In this document: one piece after another, positions 7,701 to 17,452 of the stretch
Numbering within the stretch: the stretch's first letter is position 1
How the letters are laid out: every line of letters starts with the position of its first letter
Assembly (NCBI GenBank): GCA_002887195.1
Contig: PJAB01001065.1
Span: forward strand, 1-17,676
Direction: 5' to 3'
Length of the DNA: 17,676 nt
Origin: Chrysochromulina parva
Taxonomy: Eukaryota; Haptophyta; Prymnesiales; Chrysochromulinaceae
Program-made: the position numbers and the translations under genes
Notes under the pieces: generated by a model
The model's database searches: none
Told to the model about the DNA's origin: nothing
What the model saw: only the letters and a program-made list of their open reading frames with translations

Positions 7701-10700
7701 GCTCAGCCGCCCGCCGAAGCAGGGCATGCGCGCCAGCTTGGTGGCCGTCGGCGCGCGCTCGCTGGCCGGCGCTGACTAGAAGCTCAAGTTGCTCGGCACG
7801 CGAGCCGTGCGGCTGCATGTGCCGCAGCATCGCCACGTGCAGCGCCACGAGCGGCTCGTATTCGCCGAGTGGCGCGCCGCGCGGCAGCACCGCCAGCTGC
7901 TGCGCCAGCCGCTTGCGCCGCCACTGCAGCCACTCGTCGCGTGCCGCACGTTCCGAGACGCCACCAAAGCCGCCGCCGTACCCGCCGTACCCGCCGGCGC
8001 TTTCCGCGGTGGCCATGCTGTCGAGCGTGTCGGCCATCCCCTGCGTCGATGTGCCGCCGCCAAGGGCTTGCCGGGCGGCGGCCACCAGCGCGAAAGGGAG
8101 CAGCCAGGGCGTGCTCATCCCATCGGTCATGCTCACCTCGGATGCGAGGCCACCCGCGCCCTCGCGCAGCGTGCCGCACAGCCGGAGCTGTCGGAGCGCT
8201 CCCTCGAGCGCTCCGCTCGCCTCGGGGGGCAGGCTGACCATCTGTGCCAGCAGCGACTGCTGCGCACCGCCAACGGTGCGTTTGAGTGCAGCGAAGGAAC
8301 CTGCCTCGCGACGGCCTAGCAAACGCAGCGCGCTCGCCAAGGCGCCATGGCAGGCGCCGCCCTCACCCGCGCGCACGCCGCCGCCGCCGCCGCCGCCGTC
8401 GAGTAGACCCGGCAGCGACGCCTCCCACATCTCCTCGTCGTCAAAAGCAACGCCCGACCCTGTGGGCACGCGCACGTCCGTCCACTCGCCAAGGCGCCAT
8501 GCCATCTCCGCCTGCCTCTCCGCCACCGATTGCCAATCGCCCACACCCCAACCCGCAGGCTGCGGCGCCGGTGCCACCCTCAACGCGGGCGGCGCCATTG
8601 GCAGCCGTGCCGAGCTGACGGCGCGCACAAGCGCATAGCAGCCCAGCCGATGGAGGCTGTCGAGGGCGGCAGGTAGCCGCTCGTGCTGAGCGCCGTGCTG
8701 GGCGCGCAGCCCCACGTCCGCCAGGCTCAGTTCGAGTGACGGGACGAGCCACGGACCACGCGCGCCAACCAACCCGCCCAGCCCGACCAATCCGCCCACG
8801 CCACCGCTAGCGCCCGCCGAGAGCGCCGCCTCCGTCGCCATTGCCGGCAGCCCCAACGCCATGTCGGGCATCGCGAGGCGGGGCAGCACACGCCGCAGCA
8901 CCGCGAGCGCACGCGCCTCGTGCGCGGCGCTAGGGGCGGCGGCAGCAGGAGGGACGGCGTGGCTGGGGCTGGTAGCGGTGGCGGTCGCCTTCGAGGCTTC
9001 GAGTAGGAGGAGAGCCGTCGCGTCCATCTGATGGTCCGCTGCCACCTCGGCCAGCCGACCGAGGCAGAGCAATCTCCAGAAGGCCTCGAGCGCTGCCGAG
9101 GCGGCGGCGGGTGCGGCGGGCGCGTGTATAGAGTTTCGGAGGAGAGAGGTGATCACGCGGAGCAGGGCGGCCGCCTTGGCAGGGGGGCATGCGCTCGCGC
9201 CTGCCATCGCGCCAAGGCCCGGAGGGTCGAGGGCAGCGTGCACGGCGTTCGCGAGCGCATGCGCGTGAGCAGGCTGCCTCGCCACGTCTTGCACGGCCGC
9301 CTCAAGCATCGAAGCCGCGAATCGGGGCGCGGCGGCCGCGAGTGGTGTGCATCCGGCGAGGAGCGGGTCAGTTGAGGCGGCGAGCAGAGGACTGACTACT
9401 GCGCAGAGCCACGCGGCGTGATCGTACGCAGGCGTCTCCGCCGTCGAGCCCATTGCCCAGACCAGCGCGCACGCAATGGGCGGCGGCGCCTCGAGCCACG
9501 CAGCCGCATCAACCTCCAACGCCGCATTGCTCGCGCCGCTCTCGCCGCCGCTCACGGTGCCATCTGCCGCGCCGCTCGACGCCAACGAGGCACGCAGCTG
9601 CTCAAGCGCGGCATACGGGAGCAGATGGTGGTAGGCGGCCGCTGCGGCTGGCTGTCGATGCAGCTGCTCGAGCGCGCGCAGGGCCGCCGGGCGCGCCGCG
9701 TCAGACTCGAAGGCTCGGCACAGGCTCTGGGCGGCGAGGGCGCACAGGCGCGGCGGCGCATCCGGCGAGATGAGTACCGCGTGGAGCTGGCGCAGCAGCC
9801 GGGCATGGCCGGCCTCCTCCTCCTCCTCCTCCTTGCCCTCTGCGGCCGACCTTGCCGCTCCGAGTGCCTCCTCCTCGTCCGCGCAGTCGGTGAGCTGGGA
9901 GGGCGGAAGTGGCACGTCCGAGGCGAGCGGCTCGAGAAGCGCACGCGGCGGCGGTAGGGTGGCACACAGGCTGAGCGCTTGGCTGATGAGCTCTCGTAAG
10001 GCCGACGAGAGGCCCGGCGCTGAGGCAAGCCGCAGCAGCCAGCGCCGCGTGCGCTCCATAGGCGAGCGGCGTGCTCGCCTAAGGGACTGTAGCCTCGACT
10101 GGGAGTCACGGCCCCCACCAGCTGGCCCCATGCCCTGCAGCGGCGCTCGGTCGTTCCACGGGCACCATGCCTCGCCACCGTCGTGCAGAGCGCTCTCGTC
10201 ATCGAGGGCAGCCGCCGCTCTCGAAGCCTCGGCGCGCCTTGCTGCCGCCGCCGCGCGCGCGCTGCCGGCCCGTAGAGCACGCAGGTCGAGGGCGCCGTCG
10301 CCCTCATCAGTGACCTCGTCTCCACCCTCGAGCCACGCGCTGAGCGTCGGGCACTGGAGCGCTTCAGGCGAGCCGAGGATGAGGATTGCCTTGGTCACTG
10401 CAGCCCGCGCTTCGAGCTCCGAGCGAGGTGCGCCGCGCTCGCTCACGCCGCTGAGCACCATGCCTGCCGCCGCACCCGCCACCGCCTCGCCGCCGCCGCC
10501 CGCCGCCGCCGCCTCGGCAACCGGCCGTGCGGTTTGCAATCGGACGGCGGGGTAGCCTCCAAGGGCGTGGGCGGGTGCGCCTGCCTCGCATGCCAGCAGC
10601 TGCGCCGCAGCCGAGAGGCGCTCGCTCGAAGCCTCGTCCGCCGCGCGGGCTCGAGCGACCAGCAGGCGCGCCTGCAGCTCCTGCAGCCCACGCGTGCTGG

Positions 10701-13638
10701 CCGAGGTGACCAGCTCGTACGGGGGCAGCTTGGCGAGTGCGGAATGCAACCGATCCGACGATCCAATCGGGTCGGTCCACGAGGCCTCGAGGCTGGCCCC
10801 CAGGCTGCCGCTCGCTCCCTCGCGCGCACCCAAGCCTACCCCTTGGTTTTGGGCCCCGCCCACGGCTGTCGCGAAGACATCGTGCTGGAGCACCTCACCG
10901 AGCGTCGCCTGGGCGGCGGCCGAGCGTGCCGCCAGAGGCACGAGCGCTCGGAGCAGCGCGGGCAGCAGCGCCGCCCGCACAGACGCCAAGGCGCCCAGCC
11001 GCGCGTGCAGCCGACGCAGCAGCTCGCACGCGTGCGACAGCTCATCCACCTTCGCGTTCTCTGAGGCGGCAGCCGCGTCGGCCGGGTCGGCCGCGGCGCT
11101 GCTGCCGGCGGCGGCGGCGGCAGGCGGCACGCAGAGTGCGAGGGTGGTGCGGTTGAGGGCGGCGTGGGCGGGGGCGAGCAGCCCAGCCTGCAGCAAGTGG
11201 GGCGTGCATCCGGCACCCAGCTGCTGAGGCGAGAGGAGGGCTTCGCTCAGCAGTACCTCGAGGGCTCCGAGCGACGCCTCGCCCGCCGCGATCGCGCCAC
11301 GAACCGTGAGGACAAGGGCATGCATCGCCACCGGTGGCAGCGAACGCAGCGACTCGACGAGGGGTCGTCGAGAGACGGCGGCGCGCGGGTCGGGCGGCGC
11401 GATGAGCACCTCGATAATCTCGGCCACGGTGCGCTGCGGTGGGCTTGGGGGGCGCTCGGCCGAGGCGCACAGGACGATGGAAGAGAGCAAAGCGCTCATC
11501 TGCGGCTGCGCGCACGCGTGCAGCGGCTGTGGTGCGAGGATGCTACATACAAAGTCGAGCGAGAAGGTGTACGTCTGGCGCTCGTCAGCCGCCCCATTCT
11601 TCATGGGAAGCAGGCGAGCGAGCACCTGCGGCAGCGCCTCGAGCAAGAGGTCGGGTGCACCACCCGCGAGCCCGAGCGCACGTGCGGCGGTCGTGAGGAC
11701 CTCGCCGTTGGAGGCCATCGCTGCCGCTGTCGCGAGAGGGATGCGGCTTGAAGCGACAAAGGCGGCGAGGTCGCGATCGGCGCTCGCATCCGCCTCAGCA
11801 GCGACGGAGGCTCCCGAGGAGGAGGGCGCGTTGGCGGCGCCGGCGCTCGAGGTGAGGGCAGCGGCCGTGCCGTGCGCTGGCGTGGCCTTGAAGAGAGTGC
11901 ACGGCAGTCGCTGCAGCGGCAGCTTTAACTGGAGCCAGAGAGCGAGCAGCTGCTGACCCCGTTGGCGCAGCATCCGCCACGGTGCCAGCCCACTTGCCGC
12001 CCCCATGCTGCGCAGAGCCGCGTCCGCCGCTAGACGAAGGGCTGCGCGTGGCGGCGGCGGCTCGTTGCCGGCGGCCGCAGCGGCGGCGGCGGCAGCGGCG
12101 GCGGCGGCAGCGGCGCGGGCGGGGTCGGGCCCGTGCGCGAGCAGGAGGAGGAGCAGCGACTGGTCGGTGCAGCTCGCCGAGCTAGCTCCGAGGGCGGCGA
12201 GGGCGTGCAGCGCCGTCAGACGTACCTCAAAAGCCGGCGACACGTACGGCGAGGGCACGTGCGCGCTCGTCGGCACCCCGCCCAGGGCCCCACCACCGCC
12301 GCCGCCCGCACCCGCAAGCCCGTGGCCCCCCCACGGGCTCGCGAGCAGGCCGTTGGCGCCGCCGCCGCGCTTGAGGCCGACGAAGGCGAAGCACGGCACG
12401 CCAAAGCTCGCCTCGGCCGGGGCGCTCTCAGGCACACCGAAGAGGGGGCCAAGTGCCTTGGGAAGCAGGAAAGTTCGATGATCCTCGGGCTCGAACGTGG
12501 GGGCGAGCACGCCGAGCGCTCGCACGACCCACTGGCGCACCGCCCACTGCGTGTCATACAGCGCGTCGAAGAGGTCTTCCTCATACTTCTCGCCCACGTC
12601 ATCAACTGTCTGCCCGTCGAGCAGCAGCGGTGTGGATTCGCTAGGACGGCGACTGCTCGCGGCCAAAGCGCTCGCATGCAGCCGTTCCATCGCCGCGGCC
12701 TTGGCACTTGCATGCAGCCGCTCCATCATCTCAACGTGTGCATGCAGCGCCTCGACGAGCGCGAGCCGCGCCGCCGGCGTGAGCGGCAGCATGCGCTTAC
12801 GGTCGCGCACGATGGTGCGAAAGTCGCCACGCTCCTTTGCCACCCCGAGCGACATTGTCCAAAGCTTGTTGTACGCGCGGAGCTCGCACGCACTCCCGCC
12901 TGCCGGCAGCGTGGCGGGCGCGGCGCGTGCAAAGCGGCAGAGCACCGCTAGCGCGCGCCGGAGGGCCCCGTCGCACGAGGCGGCGGCCGCGGCGATCTTA
13001 GCCTCCACATCCGCTGTCTGTTCCCTACACTCGGGCTTCGGCAGCTCAAGCTTGGCTGCGTGCTTCTTCGCGTGACTCAGCCGACGTGTCACGTCGCCGA
13101 AGAGGGCTGAGTCAGCCACCAAGAGCCAAGGTTCGAGCAGAGCCGCCACGGGCGCGGGCAGGTTGCGCACCACCGTGCTGCCGCCCACGTCCATATCCCC
13201 GAGAAGCCCCCCGACGGCGGGCGCGGTGGCTGGGTTCGGCGAAACCGCGGCAGGCCACGCACGCCGAGCTTGGGTGAGCGTGGGGGTGGCCCGCATGCAT
13301 GTGGCTAGCGTGCGAAGCGCGAGCAGCTTAGTGCGCAGCGCGGCCGCACTGAGCCCCTCGAGCGCGGCTGGGAGCGCCACGAGTACTCGCTCGCTGACCG
13401 AGCCGAAGCCGAGCGCCCACAGGTCGAGGCAGCTGAGGATGGCATGCAGCGCCGCGCCCACCTCCGTCTCTTCTGCCGCGCTAGTGGCGCCGCCACCGCC
13501 GCCCTCCTCGCGCAAAGTCGAGGTAGCAGCCCCAGAGGCGGTGGCGCTCGCGTTCGCAGCTTCGCTCGGCACTTGCAGCTCGAACTCGTCAACGTCCATC
13601 GCCTCCGCAGCCGCTGTTGTGCCGCCGATGCCGATGCC

Positions 13639-13669
<31 letters not shown>

Positions 13670-16600
13670 GCGGCGGCCTCAGCTCGCGCCGCTTGCTGCG
13701 CCTGTCGCGCGATGCAGAGCAGCTTGACGCCGTGGACGAGGGTCTGAGGTTCAGAGGCCATGGCGACGTAGAGAGGTTCGGGCCATGAGGGCGCCACCAC
13801 CACATGCCATCCGCGCTGCGTGCCGCCGCGAGTGTCAGCCGCGAGTGCCGCGAACATGGCGAGGCATGAGCGTAACGCGAGGAGCGTGCGCGAGGCGCGG
13901 GCCCACCCCTTAACCTTGGCAAGCATCTCTGCTCGTGACGCATCAGGCCCCGCGTGCGGCAGCGTACACCGCAGCCAGGACGCCACCTTACGCAGCTGCT
14001 TCTGCAGCAGCTTTATGCAGCCCTCTGGCGCGCGTCGCGGCCCCGTGGCGAGCATGAGTGCCGCTGCGAACTCGACGAGACGCAGCCCGTGCATGATCGT
14101 GCGCAGCGCCCCCGGGTCGGCGGGCGAGGCGGCTTCCGAGGGTGCAGCCGCCACCAGCCGCTTGCTCGCCTCCTTGAGCAACCCGAGCGTGATCTCAGGC
14201 ATTGTGGCGCACTCATCGGTGCCTTCATCCGGCGCGTGAGAGAGCGACCCATTCACGCGCCCCGCGGCCCGCTCCTCCTCGTACGTAGCCACACCCAGCA
14301 GGGACGCGGAGCTCGCGTCCGCACCGAGGGCCCCGAGCGCAATGCCGCCTCCGCCTCCGCCTCCGCCGCCGCCACCATCCGCAGCGCAACCGGCGGCGGC
14401 GGCGGGGGCGGGGTTGGATGAGAGAGCCTCGACGTGGCGTAGGAAGGCCTCGAGGTGGAGCAGCCCCATCGGCACACCCTCGATGCTCCCACCGCCGCCC
14501 TCGTCCCACTCGCCCTCTTCCTCCTCGCAGCCCTCGTCCACCGCGCCCACCGGGCCGCCGCCCGCTGCCGTTGCCAGCGGCACGAGGCGGCGCAGCAGCC
14601 GCGGCGGGCACGGCGGCGCGGCGGCCACTCCGGCGGCCTGGTCGGAGGGGCGCCAGCTCGCGTCCGATGCGGCGCCGAGCAGAGGATCATACCCTTCGCT
14701 CCCCGAGCTGTACGGTCGCTCGAGCCACGTCACGGGCAGAGTGCACGCCCCGGGCGAGATAGCGGGCACACCGAGCAGCGTGCCGCCCACCGCCGCGCCG
14801 CCGCCACCATGACCGGTGACGACAGCACACCAGACGCGCCGGAGCAGAAGGTGCTCGGCGCCCGCTGCCCACGCGGCCCGTGTCGCACGCAGCTGCAGCG
14901 CGCATCGCCAGGGAGATGTGGCCTCGAAAGCTGGCTGCACCGGCGCCCAGTACATGCGCTCCGTCAGCCAGCGCACCAGTCGCCGACGGTCGAAAGCCCC
15001 GCCGCCGCCGCCGCCGCCGCGGCCGCCACCGGCCGCCGCTCCCTCGTCTACCGCGCGAACGCCTCGCTCGGCTGCGCTGACGAGCACGGCGCTCAGCTCC
15101 ACCATCGAGCGAAGGTAGGCGCGACCCTCAGCCGCCGCCGCGGTGGCATCTCCCGCGGTGCGCACGGCCAAGGGCGCGAAGAGGGGCGATGAGTGGATCA
15201 CGGAGGCGGCTTGGGCGGCGGCCTCAGAGGGAGGGAGAAGCCCTCGCTCGAGCATCACGCGCAAGCAGCGCGCGCCCAGGTCGACGAAGCACAGACGCTC
15301 CGTACTTCCCGCCGCCCCACCACCGCCGGCGCCGCCAGCAGCACTACCGCCGCCGCCGCCTGCGCCGCCCGACGCGCCGCCCGCGCCGCCGTCGCCGCCG
15401 CCCGCGTAGAGAGCGCGCGTGCCCGGCTCGTACAGAGCGACGAGTGCGTGTAAGTTGCGCCAGAGGCTCACCCAGCGCGGCGCACTTGCGCCCGGCGGCT
15501 CGAGCAGCGCGAGGCCGGCAAGCGCCCACGCGAGGAGCGGCAGGCGCCCCCAGCCGCCACCCACCGAGCCGTCCGCCGCCGGCAGCTCCGCCGTGAGCGC
15601 CTCGACGAGCGCCGTGCGCACTGAGGGCGTGAGGGCGCCCGGATGGCGCTCAGCGAGGCATCCGATCAGGAGCAGCCAGCGCCCGTACTCCTCAGGGCTA
15701 CCGGGCGCATGGACCGCCTCGAGAAGCAGCGTGCTCAGCGGCACGCTCGCCGAGGTGCGCTGCCGCTTGGACGCCCCCGCCCCGGTAGCGCCCGCGGCGG
15801 CCACGCCCGCGGCGGCGCTCGCGGCGGCGCTCGCGGCGGCGCTCGCGGCGGCAGCGCTGGGCGGCGGCCGGTGGAGTGCGAGGACGTCGGCGATGAGCTG
15901 TAGGAGCGAGCGTGCACGCCATCGCTCCTCGCTCAGCTCTGCGGTGCTCAGCAGCGCCGCCGGCTGCTTGAAGGCGCTCGCAGACCGGAGCTCGAGCTCG
16001 ACGAGATGTGAGAGCTGGCGCGCGCTCGTCACGGGCAGCGCGAGCCCGCAGAGGCGCACGCAAGCGAGCTGGCAGCGCGCGAAGCTCGCGAGGGTCTCGG
16101 CAAGCGCGCCACCCCGATCGGCCTCGCGCCACTCGCGCAGCACGCGCTCGAGCACGCACGGGGTCAGCCCAAACGCCGCCACCTCGTGCAGCACGTTGGC
16201 GCCGTGGCACAGGATAGCATGCAGCGTGGCGGACCAAAGCTGGTTGGCCATCTTGCGTAGGTACGGCAGCTCCTTCTCGCAAACGTCGTTCATGAAGCCG
16301 GTGAGCAGGGCGAACGGGCCGTCGTCGCCCGCCTCCAGCCCACCGCCAGTGCTCTCGAGGACCCCCATATCGCTCCCCCACGCCCCTACGAGTTGAGAGA
16401 GCAGCTGGGCATACTGCACCAGGAGCTGCGGCGTCGCCACCACGCTCGGATCGATGCCGCCGCCGCCGCCCGCGGGCGCGCGGCTAGAGCTGGCACCAAC
16501 ACCGCCTATGTCCATGCCGTCTGAGCGGCTGTCCGCGCCGTCGCCGCCGCCGCCGCCAGCGCCATCGACGCCAGGCGGCTCTCCAATGATCCATTCTATG

Positions 16601-17268
16601 CATTGGTTGAGCAGCAGCTTGCGCCTAAGGGGCGAGAGGCGTGCGAGCAGCTGCGGCCGCTCGCTCGCGAGGAGGAGGAGCACGCCGATGCAATCGGGGT
16701 GCGCCGACTTGCCGTCATTCTTCGCGGGAGCTCGCGGCGCCGCGTGCGCCTCCGTGCCGCCGCGGTCGGTCAGCTCCTGGCACACGTACAGGAAGACGCG
16801 CAGTTCACTCGTCGGGCGGAGCGCGCCCGGCCCGGCCTCGAGTGCCTTGCCGAGGAGCAGGCGCAGCTTTTCAACCAACGCCTTGAGCAGCTTCTTGGAC
16901 ACGCTCAGACAGAAGAGCGTGCACTTCAGGACGCTGTCCCAAGTTGGCACACGGCCGGCGCTGGCGCTCGCGTTGTCGCGCAGCGTGGCACCGTGCGTGC
17001 GCGCGTACTTGTGAGACACGAGCAGATCGACGAGCTCCTTGAGTGCCTCGTTCGCCGACTTGACCTTGCCCTCCTTGCCGCCCTCCTTGAGCCGGTTCTG
17101 GAGCTCATCGACCAGCTGATTGAGCTCGGCGGGCTGGCGGAGCGTCGACTGGGCCTCGTCGGCAGCCGCCAGCTTGGCGCGCCGTGCCACCGCCTGAGAC
17201 GACATGTGCGTGCGTCGAGGCCGTCGGTCGCGGCCGGGACGCTCTCTTTCCGCGCGAGCGGGCGACAT
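4735..17268 (-). CDS. Giant ATM-family PIKK-like protein with degenerate kinase active site (probable pseudokinase)
   Basis: One uninterrupted 4177-residue frame runs from the ATG at 17268 to the TGA at 4737-4735; human ATM is 3056 residues. Residues about 40-130 contain a Lys-rich helix and PTWDSVLKC, which resemble the ATM N-terminal (TAN) region. Residues about 130-2750 are Leu/Ala-rich helical repeats (HEAT-like solenoid) broken by Gly, Ala and Glu runs. FAT spans about 2780-3690, with AEMAWRLGEW (2921-2929) and ENYLLCLRR matching ATM landmarks. A kinase-like domain covers about 3720-4110, followed by FATC (4149-4177) ending IGWQPWL. Segments specific to ATM include SELVHV, MPFRLTRELVDAFGLGGVEG and LRERRPAEVEAS. 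The active site is altered: Arg3790 replaces the ATP-binding Lys, the loop is GDRAPHR (3990-3996) instead of GDRHxxN, and His4010 replaces the DLG Asp; catalytic-loop Asp3991 remains. A scaffold role in nuclear DNA-damage or chromatin signalling is inferred. The start at 17268 is preferred for its GTCTTGTC leader and G at -3; Met22 (17205) is an alternative. TRRAP was considered, but the local motifs fit ATM better. Confidence 0.92.
4738..4824 (-). other. FATC domain
   Basis: This is the last 29 residues of the ATM-like protein, VESRVRQLISLATKEGTLAA followed by QPIGWQPWL. It has the FATC pattern seen across PIKKs: a V..LI..AT helix, a short loop, then Gly-Trp and an aromatic/hydrophobic C-terminus placed exactly at the stop codon. 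The intact FATC at the end of the frame shows that the C-terminus is genuine and complete. Confidence 0.93.
4938..6111 (-). other. PI3/4-kinase-like domain with lost catalytic residues
   Basis: Residues about 3720-4111. N-lobe: HAQLLRARP (Q3787-P3793) aligns with ATM QLVKGRD, putting Arg3790 in place of the ATP-contacting Lys; codon at 5901-5899. A 4-residue insertion follows before RRDALGWQVF, then LRLRAPRVLPLAPSAGLYEW matches the ATM hinge region. C-lobe: GASVGGWLLGLGDRAPHRML aligns without gaps with the ATM catalytic loop; the Asp codon is at 5298-5296. DSATSELVHVHMQP aligns with the metal-binding segment, with His4010 (5241-5239) at the Asp position and Gln4012 at the Gly position. MPFRLTRELVDAFGLGGVEG is nearly identical to ATM. 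Family knowledge says the replaced Lys, Asn and Asp are needed for ATP/Mg2+ binding. Confidence 0.88.
5137..5217 (-). other. Gly/Ala-rich insertion in the activation loop
   Basis: Between His4010 and the PFRLTR motif (4046-4051) there are 35 residues where ATM has 17, so about 18 extra residues are inserted. They include SGAAQGGGGVSEGARA. This is the segment that shapes substrate access in active PIKKs; a flexible insertion here is further evidence that canonical catalysis is not under constraint. Confidence 0.75.
6200..8930 (-). other. FAT domain (expanded)
   Basis: Residues about 2780-3690 of the ATM-like protein. Landmarks in order match ATM: AEMAWRLGEW; a Gly-run insertion; the WLQWRRKRL helix; LATLGGWMDALRCE; LGLGSFHERQF; a long charged helical region with LENHARELRFALDALEKDSL; ENYLLCLRR; AVCRLWMRNREV; RPFLPLAFQLSARL. 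The distance from AWR to the N-lobe Lys position is 866 residues, against roughly 610 in human ATM; Gly/Ala-rich insertions at several loops account for much of the excess. The edges are approximate. Confidence 0.82.
8376..8398 (-). repeat. GCC/GGC triplet run coding poly-Gly
   Basis: A pure CCG-type triplet run encodes eight glycines (LLDGGGGGGGGVR) in the FAT domain, just after the AEMAWRLGEW landmark. It falls where ATM has a short loop. Confidence 0.85.
9813..9835 (-). repeat. CTC/GAG triplet run coding poly-Glu
   Basis: A run of gag/gaa codons encodes GKEEEEEEAGHARL, an acidic loop in the late solenoid region. It is the only sizeable acidic homopolymer run in the protein. Confidence 0.85.
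12067..12120 (-). repeat. GCC/GCG triplet run coding poly-Ala
   Basis: An imperfect gcc/gct/gcg run encodes 17 consecutive alanines followed by GNEPPPP, in the middle of the solenoid. It is an in-frame expansion between helical segments. Confidence 0.88.
12660..12735 (-). repeat. Short tandem duplication, MERLHASA twice
   Basis: The peptide MERLHASA occurs twice with a period of 12 residues (36 bp), in the order MERLHASAKAAA then MERLHASALAA. The two DNA copies are close but not identical, so the duplication is not brand new. Confidence 0.8.
13619..13678 (-). repeat. CCG triplet run coding Ala/poly-Gly
   Basis: A pure triplet run encodes AAAAGGGGGGGGGGIGIGG, followed by the acidic MDVDEFEL segment. 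It is a loop-like insertion in the solenoid. Confidence 0.87.
14344..14412 (-). repeat. CCT/CCG triplet run coding poly-Gly
   Basis: The run encodes PAPAAAAGCAAD followed by eleven glycines. The first part on the plus strand is a CCGCCT hexamer repeat that passes into pure CCG, typical of replication slippage. Confidence 0.87.
14997..15045 (-). repeat. CCG triplet run coding Gly-rich segment
   Basis: It encodes AAAGGGRGGGGGGGAFDRR, just before the conserved-looking LVRWLTERMYW helix. It is another in-frame Gly expansion. Confidence 0.85.
15310..15405 (-). repeat. Gly/Ala/Ser-rich low-complexity segment
   Basis: About 33 residues of G, A, S and D only (AGGGDGGAGGASGGAGGGGG and onward). This is the longest low-complexity insertion in the ATM-like protein, placed between two helical solenoid blocks. 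Confidence 0.87.
15809..15855. repeat. 12-bp tandem repeat GCGGCGGCGCTC
   Basis: Three perfect copies (15809-15820, 15821-15832, 15833-15844) plus a partial fourth. On the minus strand it encodes ASAA units (AASAAASAAASAAASAAAG). The 12-bp length keeps the frame. It lies just after KRQRTSAS, a possible small nuclear-localisation patch. Confidence 0.9.
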
Positions 17269-17299
17269 GTCAAGTCAAGACAAGACAAGTCAAATTCAA
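17269..17299 (-). promoter_or_regulatory. CAAGN pentamer tract and GTCTTGTC element before the ATM-like start
   Basis: The plus strand reads CAAGT CAAGA CAAGA CAAGT CAAAT, five near-identical pentamers from 17271 to 17295. On the minus strand this is a pyrimidine-rich leader ending GACTTGAC just before the ATG at 17268. It contains GTCTTGTC (17286-17279), 10 nt from the ATG, exactly as in the SAM gene. It probably lies in the 5' UTR or core promoter. Confidence 0.42.
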
Positions 17300-17325
17300 A
17301 CGGATCCGCCACCATCGTCCGCCAT
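17296..17325 (-). other. Possible upstream ORF (9 codons)
   Basis: ATG at 17325-17323 and TGA at 17298-17296 encode MADDGGGSV, ending 27 nt before the main ATG. A second, out-of-frame ATG lies at 17316-17314. These matter only if transcription starts upstream of 17325; the ATG has C at -3 and G at +4, so it is not in a strong context. Confidence 0.25.
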
Positions 17326-17341
17326 GCGAGATGTGGGGAGG

Positions 17342-17354
17342 GCGCGCGCGCGCG
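17342..17354. repeat. Alternating GC dinucleotide run
   Basis: Thirteen bases of strictly alternating G and C lie about 75-87 bp upstream of the ATM-like ATG. Alternating CG can adopt Z-DNA under negative supercoiling; any role here is speculation. Confidence 0.6.
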
Positions 17355-17415
17355 GCGCAACTGGCATGGCTAGCCCCGAGCCTGGATATTGTAAACACAT
17401 CCATGCACATCGTCT

Positions 17416-17452
17416 TGCTTTTACAAATATTGAATCATGCGTGCTTTTACAA
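17416..17452. repeat. 11-bp direct repeat TGCTTTTACAA
   Basis: Exact copies at 17416-17426 and 17442-17452, 26 bp apart start to start, lie in an A+T-rich island upstream of the ATM-like gene. On the minus strand they read TTGTAAAAGCA, and an inverted TTGTAAA is at 17389-17395. They could be transcription-factor sites for this gene, or, because TGTAA is a poly(A) signal in green algae, 3'-end signals of a minus-strand gene lying further right. Confidence 0.4.

Noticed and set aside
15419..16396. Long plus-strand ORFs antisense to the ATM-like gene (for example 325 codons here, 316 codons at 7688-8638)
   Set aside because: High GC removes stop codons from the other frames; the translations are Arg/Ala/Ser/Pro-rich without domains, and the ATM-like frame explains the DNA.
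4735..17268. Identity as TRRAP/Tra1, the known pseudo-PIKK
   Set aside because: Lost catalysis and great length fit TRRAP, but local motifs (LGLGDR, SELVHV, FRLTRELVDAFGLGGVEG, FAT landmarks and the RRP-type segment before the kinase) match ATM. A phylogeny would settle it.
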